Source: Cerasicoccus maritimus (lineage in GTDB: Bacteria; Verrucomicrobiota; Verrucomicrobiia; Opitutales; Cerasicoccaceae). Taken from it: a stretch of 64,000 nt of DNA. The DNA is taken from the NCBI GenBank assembly GCA_031296935.1, contig JAVDPD010000007.1, forward strand, positions 62,001-126,000, given 5' to 3'. The translations under genes were made by a program, and so were the position numbers. Of the stretch, positions 27,061 to 36,847 are shown one piece after another (the first letter of the stretch is position 1; every line of letters starts with the position of its first letter). Under the pieces are notes generated by a model. That model was not told the origin of the DNA, made no database searches, and worked only from the letters and a program-made list of their open reading frames with translations.

Positions 27061-28190
27061 AATCGATGAGTCGTTGCTAAGCAGCGCACTTGTGTTATCA
27101 AGTCAATGTAAGCTTGGATAGTCACATCAATAGTGTGCGGGCTGTCTTTTAAGGAGTCATAGACTTTGCGTTGCAAAGCTTGTCGGGTTGTTTCGCTAGT
27201 TGTAGCAAGCTTGTCCAGAATGCGTGCTGCACGTTCGGTGTCCGCTGGTGCGAATAAATGTTCTGGGCATACTGATTCGATTAACGGAAGTGCTCCCCCA
27301 CAACCTGTCGACGAAACGGGAATGCAGCCGCGCGACATGGATTCTAGTAAGGCCATGGGCGTTCCTTCGTATGCCGATAAAAGCAAAAAAACATCGATTT
27401 GTTTCATGGATTTTAGCAGCTCTTTGTGGTTGAGCTTACCAAGAAACTGAACACGGGCCTCGGGGGCTTCGGCTTGAATGCCTGCCTGCAATCGCGCAAG
27501 CTCTTCACCTTCTCCAGCAATGATGAATTCATATTGATCGAGTTTTTTCATTTTTGCTAAGAGCGGCGGTAGATCCAGGACTCTCTTTTGGCTTTGCTCA
27601 ATGCGCCCGGCAACCAAAACGCGCAGGGGTGCAGTTCTACGTTTGGGTATGGATGTGGGAACGTCGACACCGTTGAGGATGACGGTCGTGCGCTGTATTA
27701 TTGACGGGCATTTTTCAGCAACCATGTCGTAAGCCTCTTGGCTCACAGCGACACATGCATCCCAATTTTTGTGATGCTGAACTAATGTTTTACAGTTGCC
27801 AGAGTCGGCTGCGTGTATGACACCGAGTTGGGTTAACCCTTGAGTTGGCTGCATCCATAGGCTGCTCAAGTGGCCTGCAATGAGTGTTGCAGGCAAGCGT
27901 TCACGAATTGCAGCATGTGCTTTACGCTGCATTACATTTTGAAAGTGGCGTGTCCAATGCCGTCTACGCGGTCGTATGATACGTTGCCAGACTGACGGCC
28001 CGGATATGTCGATGCATTCACAGTTCGAGCAGACTGGTAATTCGTCATTAGAATTTCGTCCGAAAAGAAGTAGAGTGACGGCGTAGCCATTCCTGGAAAA
28101 CGCTTGGGCCAGTGTACAGTGCAGCGTGTCGACGCCAGATAGGGCATTCGCATCGACACCGAAAATAATTCTCTGGGGAGGCTGGCTCAT
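27057..28190 (-). CDS. Family 4 glycosyltransferase
   Basis: 377 residues, GT-B. Donor-domain landmarks: LRVLVAGRIEQSQKRVLDLP, VQFLGKLNHKELLKSMKQID and VFLLLSAYEGTPMALLESMS (E-x7-E), then RGCIPVSSTGCGGALPLIES. ATGA overlaps with both neighbours. Confidence 0.86.
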   Translation of the reverse strand: MSQPPQRIIFGVDANALSGVDTLHCTLAQAFSRNGYAVTLLLFGRNSNDELPVCSNCECIDISGPSVWQRIIRPRRRHWTRHFQNVMQRKAHAAIRERLPATLIAGHLSSLWMQPTQGLTQLGVIHAADSGNCKTLVQHHKNWDACVAVSQEAYDMVAEKCPSIIQRTTVILNGVDVPTSIPKRRTAPLRVLVAGRIEQSQKRVLDLPPLLAKMKKLDQYEFIIAGEGEELARLQAGIQAEAPEARVQFLGKLNHKELLKSMKQIDVFLLLSAYEGTPMALLESMSRGCIPVSSTGCGGALPLIESVCPEHLFAPADTERAARILDKLATTSETTRQALQRKVYDSLKDSPHTIDVTIQAYIDLITQVRCLATTHRL

Positions 28191-29362
28191 GCAGAGCGAG
28201 GTTGTCGCTCAAGTGCTGTTTGCAGCGCTTGAATTTGCTTGGTCTGATATTGGCCAGCGTATTCTGCGGCAGCTTGACTCATTGCGCTCAAGCGTTGTGG
28301 GGTCGATAAGAGTTGTTCGATTGCCTGTGCCATTTCTTTGAATGTAGTTGCCAGCATCGCACACTTTCCATCTGCGTCTTCCAGGCCTTCGAGGCCAATA
28401 GGCGTGGTTAACAGAGCTCGACCATAGGAGATGGCTTCCAGGCTTTTTATCTTAAGCCCAGTTCCTGTGAGCAAAGGATTAATGACTAAGTCGGAGTCGG
28501 CATACGTTTGCTCGATTTTTTCGACAAATCCAAGTAATTCTACCCCAGGTGTTCTCTTTAAATTCTGGCAAACACTGCCGACTATTTTGAGCCTAAGCTC
28601 GGGATGCTTGGAGAAAATTGGGTTCCAGCAATTATCAATAAATTCTTGAAAATAGCGTATGTTGAGTGAGTTGCCAGAGCCAATTATCATGAGAGTTTTT
28701 AGCTGACTGGGAGGGGCTTGAGGTGAGGGTGGCAGAAAATGACCTACAGTGAAAACGGGGCGAGAGTGCTTTAGTATTTGTCGTAGCTTTCTGTTCTCTT
28801 CATCTTGAATCGCAAGAACGGTGTGTGCGCGTTTGAGGCCTTTGCGTTCCTCTGATTCAATGGTGAAGAACCATTCTACGCGCATGTTGTTTTGGCTGAG
28901 CATGAGATGCCTATCGGTATAGACATCGTGCGTGTCGATGAGTTTATGAACTGTCTCTGGAAATACGTTTAAAGCGGCAGAAAAGAACACATATTCGACC
29001 ATGACTGCATCGAATGAATGTTCTTCCTGTAGTGCGAGCAGATGGTCGTCCAGACCGTGATCATACATTTGGTCGATTCGTTGATGGAGCCAGCCGAAGT
29101 TCAATATTTTGCGTGAAATGCGGTCCGGTATAGGGATACCATGCCAATGATATTTTTGCCAGGGCTTGCGGTAATGATACTCGTGGAAATTTTTACCCCA
29201 ACATGCACGCATTGCATCTGGCTCCCCTTGGGTGTAAGTAACATGCAGGAAATGCACATCATGCCCGAGCTCTTGTAATGCATGGATCAGATTGACAATC
29301 CGCATACAATTACCAGCGGAGACAGGATGTGTTGGTGTCGGGCTGATGATTAGAAATCGCAT
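28187..29362 (-). CDS. Family 4-like glycosyltransferase
   Basis: 391 residues, GT-B. MRFLIISPTPTHPVSAGNCM at the start, then a C-terminal LVINPLLTGTGLKIKSLEAI block, the form with TGTG-K found in a GT4/GT1 subgroup often coded in exopolysaccharide clusters. GRALLTTPIGLEGLE follows. ATGA overlap with the downstream gene; 3 bp separate it from the acyltransferase gene upstream. Confidence 0.83.
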   Translation of the reverse strand: MRFLIISPTPTHPVSAGNCMRIVNLIHALQELGHDVHFLHVTYTQGEPDAMRACWGKNFHEYHYRKPWQKYHWHGIPIPDRISRKILNFGWLHQRIDQMYDHGLDDHLLALQEEHSFDAVMVEYVFFSAALNVFPETVHKLIDTHDVYTDRHLMLSQNNMRVEWFFTIESEERKGLKRAHTVLAIQDEENRKLRQILKHSRPVFTVGHFLPPSPQAPPSQLKTLMIIGSGNSLNIRYFQEFIDNCWNPIFSKHPELRLKIVGSVCQNLKRTPGVELLGFVEKIEQTYADSDLVINPLLTGTGLKIKSLEAISYGRALLTTPIGLEGLEDADGKCAMLATTFKEMAQAIEQLLSTPQRLSAMSQAAAEYAGQYQTKQIQALQTALERQPRSA

Positions 29363-29365
29363 CGG

Positions 29366-30430
29366 TCAAGCAGCTTTTCCGGAAGTATATTGGAAAAGTT
29401 TCTTTAGCCTGAGCAGAGGACGTTCAAAGCAATGCCATGATATCGCTGCTGTTGCTATCGTCATGGAAGTCCAGGTTAAGGCGTAAATATAGTCGTTTTT
29501 TAAGATTGTGGGATGGCCGAGTATAGAAACGAGTTTATAGAGCGGAAACAGAGTCAGGAACTGGTAGAGGTATATGCCGTAGCTGATTTTACCAATATAC
29601 TGGACGCAACGATTCGTGAGAAAACGATCAAAGAGTGTGTCGTAGTTGAGCGTTGAATAATGAACTGCCGACATGCCGCAGATTGCCGTGCCGAAAAGAC
29701 CTATCCAGAGATGCGAAATACTCAGTGCAGTGTTAAAATGAGTTGCGAAGTACAGCAAGAGTCCAAGTGCAAAAAGCCACCCGTAGTATCTTTGCCACCA
29801 TTGCATGAGGCGAGGTGCATAGCCATGATGCATGAGCGCTAATAATGCGCCGCCGCCTAAAGAGTCCAAGGCGCTGGTAGGCAAGTTGCGAATGCTTAAG
29901 TATGGCAAGCCGGCAAGATCAAGTAACACGCGACTGGTGGGTGCAAATAACATCGCGAGAATTGTAAAGATGAGTAGTTTTGAACGCGGTAAAAATATAA
30001 TCACCCAAGGCCAGACTAGGTAGAATTGTTCTTCGATGCACAGCGTCCAGAAATGACCAATGTAAGGATACTCGCCGGGAAAGGCACTTTCGAAAATATT
30101 CAAGTAGTATAAGGCGGAGGCAAGTAGCGTTCCTGAAGCAAAGCTGACTCCCAATATGGAATAGATGGCGAGTAATAAATAATACGGTGGAATGATGCGA
30201 AGAAAGCGACGCATATAAAATGCTTTGAGGACATCTGAATTTTTTGCCTTCCCCCGCGCATCTAACAGAATGCCAGTGATGAGGAATCCGCTGATTACGA
30301 AAAATAGCTGTACGCCTAGTAAACCCCAAGGCATGAACTGAATGACATTGTCCGTTGGCAGGTAATGCGCCACCAGTACGCCTGCAACCGCAATTGCGCG
30401 AAGGCCGTCCACTTTGGGGAGGTGTTTCAA
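29366..30430 (-). CDS. Acyltransferase 3 family integral membrane protein
   Basis: 354 residues with about ten hydrophobic helices. The opening HLPKVDGLRAIAVAGVLVAH and VQLFFVISGFLITGILL (conserved R and the R-x-x-x-R region later: YMRRFLRIIPPYYLLL) define the family; PYIGHFWTLCIEEQFYLVWP carries the WTL..E.QFY block. Members O-acetylate sugars using acetyl-CoA from the cytoplasm; here it probably decorates the operon's polysaccharide. Confidence 0.9.
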   Translation of the reverse strand: MKHLPKVDGLRAIAVAGVLVAHYLPTDNVIQFMPWGLLGVQLFFVISGFLITGILLDARGKAKNSDVLKAFYMRRFLRIIPPYYLLLAIYSILGVSFASGTLLASALYYLNIFESAFPGEYPYIGHFWTLCIEEQFYLVWPWVIIFLPRSKLLIFTILAMLFAPTSRVLLDLAGLPYLSIRNLPTSALDSLGGGALLALMHHGYAPRLMQWWQRYYGWLFALGLLLYFATHFNTALSISHLWIGLFGTAICGMSAVHYSTLNYDTLFDRFLTNRCVQYIGKISYGIYLYQFLTLFPLYKLVSILGHPTILKNDYIYALTWTSMTIATAAISWHCFERPLLRLKKLFQYTSGKAA

Positions 30431-30459
30431 GATGGTCGGATGGTTAATTGATCAGTCGA

Positions 30460-31644
30460 TTAGCGCTCATTTAGCATGCGTTCGTAGAACTGCTCTGCTT
30501 GATCAGCCATTCGGCTAAGACTGTATTGCTCAGCGTCTATCTGAGCCTGTTTCGCTAGGGCGCGCATGCTGTTTGGATCTGCGATTGCTGAACGCAGGTT
30601 TTCCATTAGGTCGCAGGTATCTTGACTGCGGAACAACCTTGCGTTGTGACCAGCACTTAGCAGATCTGAAACACCATTGCAGTCGGCGGCGACAATTGGC
30701 AGCCCAATCTGCATCGCTTCGATGATGGAAATAGGTAGGCCCTCATACCTTGATGGGAAGAGCAAAAGATCGGCACTTTGTAGTGCTGGTAGCGGTTCGC
30801 TTAGCCAACCTGTGATGGTGAATCGCTCCTTAAGTTTATAGTTTTCGAGCTGCGTTTCGAGTTTACTGCGGTCTGGACCGTCACCCACCCAAACGAAATG
30901 CACCTTTGGATTTATTCGAGTGATGTGATACGCGGCAGGCGCTACTAGATCATAGCCTTTTTGATCTGAGATGCGACCAATGCACAGCACGATTATGGAA
31001 TTTGGTGGGATATGATGATTGTGCGTAAAAGTCTGAATTGCTTGGGCATCACTTTGGCTTTCAGCCTGGCTGACCGCAGCATTTTCGATAACTTGAATTT
31101 GCTCAGTATCGAGTCTTAGCGAATGTGCTAGAACCTCAGCGTTACTATTGCTAACTGCAGCTAACTGTAGGCCGCGTTCGTGCATCCAGTGATAGAGCTT
31201 TTGGGTCTGCTGACTGTAGGCTTGATCCGGGGGCACTAGTTGATGCAGCATCAGCACTGGTAGTTTTAGCATCGCTGCGGCAATGAGTAAGTCCAGTGCA
31301 AGATTGGGCCACGGGGTATTTACGTGAATTATATCAACATCCACTTGGCGAAGCAGCCGCAGCCACTTGAAAACATTCAGTGAAAGTTGGCCTAGATCGC
31401 GTAGTTTTTGTCCTGGGGTTGAAGGCCATGCGTGGATGGGAATCTTACAGCCATGCAGTTCTGCATTTAGGCTTGGATTATCTGCATGCACAGGCGACGT
31501 TAATTGAAGCCGATGTCCGCGTTCAACCAACTGAGTGATCAAGCAAATTGCCATGCGCTCGGCGCCGCCAAAAGCCATAGAAGGCAGCGCAAATAGAACT
31601 TTACGCTGTTTGGGCATGACTGAAATTGCGGGCTGGGAAATCAC
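30460..31644 (-). CDS. Family 4 glycosyltransferase
   Basis: 394 residues, GT-B. VLFALPSMAFGGAERMAICL carries the Gly-Gly-Ala-Glu acceptor loop; the donor domain has IVLCIGRISDQKGYDLVAPA, HFVWVGDGPDRSKLE, LLLFPSRYEGLPISIIEAMQ (E-x7-E) and GLPIVAADCNGVSDLL. A textbook GT4 member. 29 bp upstream of the acyltransferase and 33 bp downstream of the FkbM gene. Confidence 0.9.
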   Translation of the reverse strand: MISQPAISVMPKQRKVLFALPSMAFGGAERMAICLITQLVERGHRLQLTSPVHADNPSLNAELHGCKIPIHAWPSTPGQKLRDLGQLSLNVFKWLRLLRQVDVDIIHVNTPWPNLALDLLIAAAMLKLPVLMLHQLVPPDQAYSQQTQKLYHWMHERGLQLAAVSNSNAEVLAHSLRLDTEQIQVIENAAVSQAESQSDAQAIQTFTHNHHIPPNSIIVLCIGRISDQKGYDLVAPAAYHITRINPKVHFVWVGDGPDRSKLETQLENYKLKERFTITGWLSEPLPALQSADLLLFPSRYEGLPISIIEAMQIGLPIVAADCNGVSDLLSAGHNARLFRSQDTCDLMENLRSAIADPNSMRALAKQAQIDAEQYSLSRMADQAEQFYERMLNER

Positions 31645-31677
31645 TGGATTTTTTGCGTCTTAAAATACTACGCAGGA

Positions 31678-32493
31678 TTATTTTTGGCAAAAATAGGTGT
31701 GCAAGGTCGTGGGGTCGGTTTCACCGTCAAGTTGTTGTGATTTGCATTCTTTAACGGTCTTGAAACCTTGTGCGAGCAGCAGCTCTTTAAACTGATCTGC
31801 GGGCATTTTCTGACTATTCCATGAATGCCACTCGATGATTAATGTTTTAGTGTGCTGAAGAACTGTTGGGTAATTTTGGAGGAAATCTGCTTCGGCGCCT
31901 TCGATGTCCACTTTGACCAGGTCGTAGGGTGGGGCTAGCTGATTCATGATGTTTTTTTCCGACAGTATAGGGACTGCCAGGTTTGAGCAGTTGTCATTTA
32001 ATTCACTCTCAATTCGGGAGACCATGCCGCCATGCAATGCAAAATTGGCTTCCGGCACCTTAGGCCCAATAAGGCCCTGCTCAAAGCGTAGGTTTTGCGC
32101 CAGCTTTAGGCTATCGTTTATCGATTCAATCGCTTTGGAGAACCTAGGGTCTCCATCGACCAGGAGAGCCTCGCACTCGGAACGCTTTTCACGCGCCTGA
32201 CGAAACAGCATCAGTAGGCTGAAGTAGCCATTGTTGCAGCCTAAGTCTAGCCAGCGTTTAGGTGTGGATTCTGCGGGTAGCCAATCATATTCTCCTTCGA
32301 TGAATATTTCGCCCAAAGATGTCGCTGAATCGCAAAAGCTAATGGGGATGTATTCGCGATTGCTCAAAAAGCACTTCATGCCAAATTCGTTGAAGTGCTG
32401 ATCTTTAATTACCTGCATGAAGTGCACGCGTAGCCGTGGGTGCTTCAGGAGTTTGGTTGCAAGGAATCTGGAAAACTTATCTTTCAACTTCAT
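31678..32493 (-). CDS. FkbM-family methyltransferase
   Basis: 271 residues from the ATG at 32493, which is preceded by GGAAGG at a good distance and overlaps the ABC-ATPase stop by 17 bp. A longer frame from 32601 lacks such a site. SAM-binding motif WLDLGCNNGYFSLL, then LVKVDIEGAEADFLQNYPTV, which is the FkbM hallmark, and TLIIEWHSW. Probably O-methylates a sugar, perhaps the chain-terminating cap of an ABC-exported polysaccharide, given the Wzt carbohydrate-binding domain next door. Confidence 0.86.
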   Translation of the reverse strand: MKLKDKFSRFLATKLLKHPRLRVHFMQVIKDQHFNEFGMKCFLSNREYIPISFCDSATSLGEIFIEGEYDWLPAESTPKRWLDLGCNNGYFSLLMLFRQAREKRSECEALLVDGDPRFSKAIESINDSLKLAQNLRFEQGLIGPKVPEANFALHGGMVSRIESELNDNCSNLAVPILSEKNIMNQLAPPYDLVKVDIEGAEADFLQNYPTVLQHTKTLIIEWHSWNSQKMPADQFKELLLAQGFKTVKECKSQQLDGETDPTTLHTYFCQK

Positions 32494-33718
32494 GTTGGGA
32501 AACCTTCCAAGGGAGTGTGGGCCGCAGGACTCCAACCCAGTCACCATTAAAGTTAATGGGGCGCAGACTCGGATTCTCGGTTGCGGTAAAGGTGCAGGCA
32601 TTATCCCAGCTGTCCACTGTCAGACCATTGGGGCTAAGAAAATAAGCAGAGATTTTATATTTCTCTGCATTGAGTAGGCCTCCGGGAATTTCACAGTCGG
32701 CGGTGTAATGCACACTGCGTTTTTTTTCATCGCAGTGTTCACTGCAAAGGTGAGGGGAAACTGAGGAAAACGCGATTTGCTGCGTCGAAGTGCGTAGTTG
32801 GAAATTGGGGAATACTTTAGGCCAGGTGTTGGGAATCTGAAATGACATGCGAATGGTCATCGGCTGTGCAATGTCAGGCTGAAAGCAAGGGGTGTTGTTC
32901 TGCCACACTTCGACTTTTAAGCTGGTGTCTCCGTGATCTTCAGTGCCGACTTGAGCATGTCTGTTCCGACAAATGTCTTCGTAGCGGTCTAACGTTTCAC
33001 GTGGCGTGCCCGAGAAAACCAACTGTCCTTGCTCTAGCAGAATGCAGCGGTGACACAGTAGCTCGATGGAAATCGGGTTATGGCTGACAAATAGAATCGT
33101 ACGACCGCTAGAGCGGATTTGATTCATTTTCTCCATACATTTCTCTTGAAAGTTTACATCACCGACAGCTAGCACTTCATCGACAATCAAGATGTCTGAA
33201 CTTAAGTGTGCCGCAACGGCAAAACCGAGTCGTACCGACATCCCAGAGGAGTAGCGTTTGATTGGAGAATCAATAAACTTCTCAATCTCGGCGAAACGGA
33301 CAATGTCATCAAACTTTTCACTTATTTCTTTACGGCTCATGCCGAGCACGGCGCCGCTAAGAAATATGTTTTCACGCCCGGATAGCTCAGGGTGGAAGCC
33401 AGTGCCAACTTCAAGTAAAGAAGCAACGCGCCCACGAAGCCTAATTTCGCCAGCTGTTGGTTCGGTGATTCGGGATAGTATTTTGAGAAGGGTGGATTTA
33501 CCTGCTCCATTTCGGCCAATTATGCCCAGGATTTCTCCTTTTGATACTGAAAAGTTGACGTCGTTGAGTGCATTGAAAATCGATTGGCTCTTTTCTTGTG
33601 AGGAGCCACGCATCTGCTGCCAGCGCGCGTTGATTTCATCGCGTAATGAGCTGGCGCCGATACCGCCAATGCGGTATTCCTTGGAGAGCCCTTTAACTTG
33701 GATTACTGGTGAGTCCAT
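32477..33718 (-). CDS. Polysaccharide ABC exporter ATPase with carbohydrate-binding domain (Wzt-like)
   Basis: 413 residues from the ATG at 33718 (MDSPVIQVKGLSKEYR). Walker A IIGRNGAGKSTLLKIL, signature YSSGMSVRLGFAVAA, Walker B SSDILIVDEVLAVGD, all of the Wzt/TagH type. Residues about 270-410 form an extra C-terminal domain (QVGTEDHGDTSLKVEVWQNN onward) like the Wzt C-terminal immunoglobulin-like fold that recognises the capped chain end. It energises export of the lipid-linked glycan through the permease encoded upstream. Confidence 0.9.
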   Translation of the reverse strand: MDSPVIQVKGLSKEYRIGGIGASSLRDEINARWQQMRGSSQEKSQSIFNALNDVNFSVSKGEILGIIGRNGAGKSTLLKILSRITEPTAGEIRLRGRVASLLEVGTGFHPELSGRENIFLSGAVLGMSRKEISEKFDDIVRFAEIEKFIDSPIKRYSSGMSVRLGFAVAAHLSSDILIVDEVLAVGDVNFQEKCMEKMNQIRSSGRTILFVSHNPISIELLCHRCILLEQGQLVFSGTPRETLDRYEDICRNRHAQVGTEDHGDTSLKVEVWQNNTPCFQPDIAQPMTIRMSFQIPNTWPKVFPNFQLRTSTQQIAFSSVSPHLCSEHCDEKKRSVHYTADCEIPGGLLNAEKYKISAYFLSPNGLTVDSWDNACTFTATENPSLRPINFNGDWVGVLRPTLPWKVSQHEVER

Positions 33719-33720
33719 GG

Positions 33721-34569
33721 TTAGACGGTATCGACGAATGTCCGTTGAATGCGGTGAAAGAAGCGCATGGATAAAGGGAGCAAAATGATGGCGAAGGCCA
33801 TAGAGGAAAGCAATGGGATGAGAGGTAGAGCGCCTGCGTCGAGGAAGATCCATTTGCAGGTGGTAATTGGCGCAGCCATAGGATTCAGCCAGACCAACCA
33901 GCGCCAGTTTTCACTCACTTGAGACACCGGGTAAATTACTGGGGTTACGTATAATCCTAGCTGAATAAGAAAGCCAAGTGCATGATTCAGATCCCTGTAC
34001 TTTGCGGTTAGCGCCGAGTAGGTTAGGCTAATGCCGAGTGCTAGAGTGAATACCAGCAGCAGCAAAACCGGTAGCCAGATTAGGCGTAGAGCGTGCAACT
34101 GCGCCACATCACTCATGAGTAAATACCAAATGTAGAAACCAGTGAAGATACCGAACTGAATTGAGAATGGAATCAACTGAGACGCCAAAGTCGCCAAAGA
34201 GGGGATAATGCGTGGGAAATAGACTTTGGTAAACAACGTGGCATTGGCTTGTAGTGAGTTACCCGCCGCACTGACGGAGCCAGCAAATAACTGCCAGAAA
34301 AGCATGCCGGAAAGGTAAAATAAAAAAGGTGGCGCTTCGTCGGTTGGTATTTTCGCTACTTTGCCGAATACGACGGTAAATACGATAGCGGTCATGACAG
34401 GTTGTAAAATCGCCCATAATGGTCCCAGAATAGTCTGCTTGTATCGTGCGACGAAATCTCGACGTATGAGTAGCAGGAGTAAATCCCGATACTGCATTAG
34501 TTCACGCAAATCAAAAGTCTTTGGCCCAGATGAGGGGCGTATGATGGTTTCGTTTGGTAGTGAGCTCAT
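33721..34569 (-). CDS. Polysaccharide ABC exporter permease (Wzm-like, ABC-2 type)
   Basis: 282 residues, six predicted helices. Starts FDLRELMQYRDLLLLLIRRD, the amphipathic lead of Wzm/TagG proteins, then YKQTILGPLWAILQPVMTAI and LFYLSGMLFWQLFAGSVSAA. Works as a dimer with the downstream-encoded ATPase. Overlaps the upstream polymerase-like gene by ATGA. Confidence 0.92.
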   Translation of the reverse strand: MSSLPNETIIRPSSGPKTFDLRELMQYRDLLLLLIRRDFVARYKQTILGPLWAILQPVMTAIVFTVVFGKVAKIPTDEAPPFLFYLSGMLFWQLFAGSVSAAGNSLQANATLFTKVYFPRIIPSLATLASQLIPFSIQFGIFTGFYIWYLLMSDVAQLHALRLIWLPVLLLLVFTLALGISLTYSALTAKYRDLNHALGFLIQLGLYVTPVIYPVSQVSENWRWLVWLNPMAAPITTCKWIFLDAGALPLIPLLSSMAFAIILLPLSMRFFHRIQRTFVDTV

Positions 34570-35972
34570 GGTCGTCGAGCGCGATAGTTATTCATGGTTT
34601 CCTCGGGCTTTGAAACGATGGATGTAGACAATACAAAGCCGGCCGAAAGTATCGCAAATCCTAGCGTAGTTTGCTGCCCCCACTGACCATTCAGCACGAG
34701 GAACAGGCAAGAGGCAAAGAGTAACCAAGGCAGGAGATTGCCCTTTTTTAAGCTCCAGAATGCTCGGATCAGCAGCATCGCTGTGAGTGCGCAGCGTAGT
34801 GCAATATAGGTGATGCCAATGATTGGCCCCATTTCAACCAGAACTCGACCCCATTCGCTTTCGCCACCAAGAAAGGCACGGCTGCCCGTTGCGAATTTTG
34901 CACCGACGTTCGTACCGAGGCCGATCCCTTCACCGATAATGCTATCGTATTGATAGATGAAAAAAGGGGCCATGATATTATCCAATGTGCGGTCCACAAC
35001 GGCTTCTTTCGTTGAGCCGTCTTCGCCACCTTTCGCTTGCTCCCAGCGTGCCATAAAAGTTTCCATGCCGTCCGCGAAATAGGTAAATTGGGATGCGATT
35101 GCGAAGAAAACTATTAGTGCGATAAGCACCTTGATTGTGTTATGCAGTTTGCGTCCATTGAGCACTAGGCCGAGCACGCCGAAGGCAAATACCATTACGA
35201 TAGACAAGGCGAGCAGTCGGCTTATCGAGCCGTAAATTGCCATTGTGAACGCGGCCCCAGTCGGGAGGAGAAACCATAGTGGCAAACTGCGTTTATTGAT
35301 GAACTCGTTGAGGAAAAACGCAAATGCCAACGTATAAAACTGGGCAACGCCGGAGATAAAACTAAACGTACCAGGTGGTCGAAAGCGACCTAGTGCTCCA
35401 GTAAATCCTGCACCTTCGACCCCGCCTACACTTCGGTTGACCCAGGCGCTTTGTGGCGCGTAAAATTGCAGGCTAATTAAGGCCGTCATGGGAATGACCA
35501 TGATGAGTAGCGCTTTCCCAATCTGTAATGTTTCATCGTAATCGAGAACTTTGGGAATGACGAAGATTAATGGAATTGCGTAGAAGTTGGCGAGCAGACC
35601 ATAGATTGCGGTGGGGATGCTGCCATGTCCGAGCAATGCCAGTGGCAAGGTGACCAAACTCAAGAATCCGGCCATCGCCACAAAGCCGTTGACGGTGAAA
35701 GCTCGGGCGGGAATGGCTAATATGTAGATGAGTGCAATTACAGGAACGCGCGAAACGAGTAACACGTCTGAGAGGCCAGGTAGAAACCACTTACGAAATG
35801 CGCCATCGAACAGGAGCAAAAACACATAAAGCCAAATCAAGTATTTTAACTGTCGGTTGAGTCCGGAATTATTTTTTGTTTGTAGTGGTGCTTTGGCTGA
35901 GGCCTGCTGATGCGCGCCTTCACTTGTGTATGTGTTGGGCCGATTCGCCGGATGGTTCTTTATTAACGACAT
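34566..35972 (-). CDS. O-antigen polymerase/ligase-like multispanning membrane protein
   Basis: 468 residues with roughly 11-12 hydrophobic segments after a polar 40-residue lead. The large periplasmic loop (residues about 310-385: FADGMETFMARWEQAKGGED and GEGIGLGTNVGAKFATGSRA) contains the G.G.G.G pattern of the Wzy/WaaL superfamily. It could polymerise repeat units or ligate the glycan. Its presence beside an ABC exporter, which normally does not need Wzy, makes a ligase or capping role more likely, but this is inference. Confidence 0.75.
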   Translation of the reverse strand: MSLIKNHPANRPNTYTSEGAHQQASAKAPLQTKNNSGLNRQLKYLIWLYVFLLLFDGAFRKWFLPGLSDVLLVSRVPVIALIYILAIPARAFTVNGFVAMAGFLSLVTLPLALLGHGSIPTAIYGLLANFYAIPLIFVIPKVLDYDETLQIGKALLIMVIPMTALISLQFYAPQSAWVNRSVGGVEGAGFTGALGRFRPPGTFSFISGVAQFYTLAFAFFLNEFINKRSLPLWFLLPTGAAFTMAIYGSISRLLALSIVMVFAFGVLGLVLNGRKLHNTIKVLIALIVFFAIASQFTYFADGMETFMARWEQAKGGEDGSTKEAVVDRTLDNIMAPFFIYQYDSIIGEGIGLGTNVGAKFATGSRAFLGGESEWGRVLVEMGPIIGITYIALRCALTAMLLIRAFWSLKKGNLLPWLLFASCLFLVLNGQWGQQTTLGFAILSAGFVLSTSIVSKPEETMNNYRARRP

Positions 35973-35973
35973 C

Positions 35974-36711
35974 TCAGGCTTGGATCACTGGCGCTCGTTC
36001 GCCATATTTTCGGACATGACGCCACAGCCGTATGGCGCGCCAGTAGCGGCCAAAGTAGCGCTTGGGGTCAGAGAGTATTCGTAAGAACCATCCCAGAAAC
36101 AGGCGATCGCCCCAAGTTGGGATATTTGCCTGTTCTCCTGTTTTAAAGGCAATTGCTGCGCCAGTGCAGATCACGGCTGGTCGGTAGTCGAGCTGTTGTA
36201 GTAGCCAGTGCCCAAGTACTTCCTGTTTACCACCTGCAACATTTACCATGATCAGTGCAGGGCGCATCGCACTTACTTTGTCCCGCAAAGCAATGTCTTC
36301 AAGTGCTCCACTGTCGTAGTGTGGTGCGATGTAAAAGTTTTTGAGTGAAAGCTTAATACCGCAGGCATTGAGGTATGTGCGCGTGCGCTCCGCAGATTCT
36401 GCCGTGGGCATTACCCAGACTTGTTCCATGTCGCGCAGGGGCTCTACGTTGGCAAGTATGGTTTCGAGTAGTAGAAGTCCGGAAAGACGGCTGAGTTTTT
36501 TTTTGCGAAAAAACTTCCAGCAAAGCACTAGGAAGCCGCTGTCGACTACCGCTAGATCTGCGGATTGGACTGCGCGGCTGTAGGCTGGCATGATGTCCAT
36601 GTCGGCTAAGTTCGGCCCGGATGGGGCCACAGTTAGTCCGCCGCTTAATGCGCGCTTCACCGCCTCCTCGGGGGAGCCTTGAAAGAAATTGATTCCCAGT
36701 ACGCGTGTCAT
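35974..36711 (-). CDS. WecG/TagA/CpsF-type (GT26) glycosyltransferase
   Basis: 245 residues from ATG 36711 (MTRVLGINFFQGSPEEAVKR); a longer frame to 36825 has no family match in its lead. Family marks: TVAPSGPNLADMDIMPAYSR, LAVVDSGFLVLCW, VNVAGGKQEVLGHWLL and VICTGAAIAFKTGEQAN. GT26 enzymes add an early sugar to an undecaprenyl-linked acceptor. It is the first structural gene after the regulators. Confidence 0.85.
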   Translation of the reverse strand: MTRVLGINFFQGSPEEAVKRALSGGLTVAPSGPNLADMDIMPAYSRAVQSADLAVVDSGFLVLCWKFFRKKKLSRLSGLLLLETILANVEPLRDMEQVWVMPTAESAERTRTYLNACGIKLSLKNFYIAPHYDSGALEDIALRDKVSAMRPALIMVNVAGGKQEVLGHWLLQQLDYRPAVICTGAAIAFKTGEQANIPTWGDRLFLGWFLRILSDPKRYFGRYWRAIRLWRHVRKYGERAPVIQA

Positions 36712-36847
36712 CGTGCGCTGAGTCCTAAGGCTTGAGTATGCTGCCGCCCTTGGCCGGATGCGTGGGTGCGCAAAGCCAATGTGTGCTTTAAGGGACTGTG
36801 GGCTTCGCCCATGTGGGCGGATCACCGCGGTAGGCGGCAGTGTAGGG

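Noticed and set aside
36820..36846. GCGGTAGGCGGCAGTG, resembling the ops/JUMPstart box near the NusG paralogue
   Set aside because: It lies on the plus strand, opposite to the operon, so it cannot act as an RfaH-type recruitment site for it.
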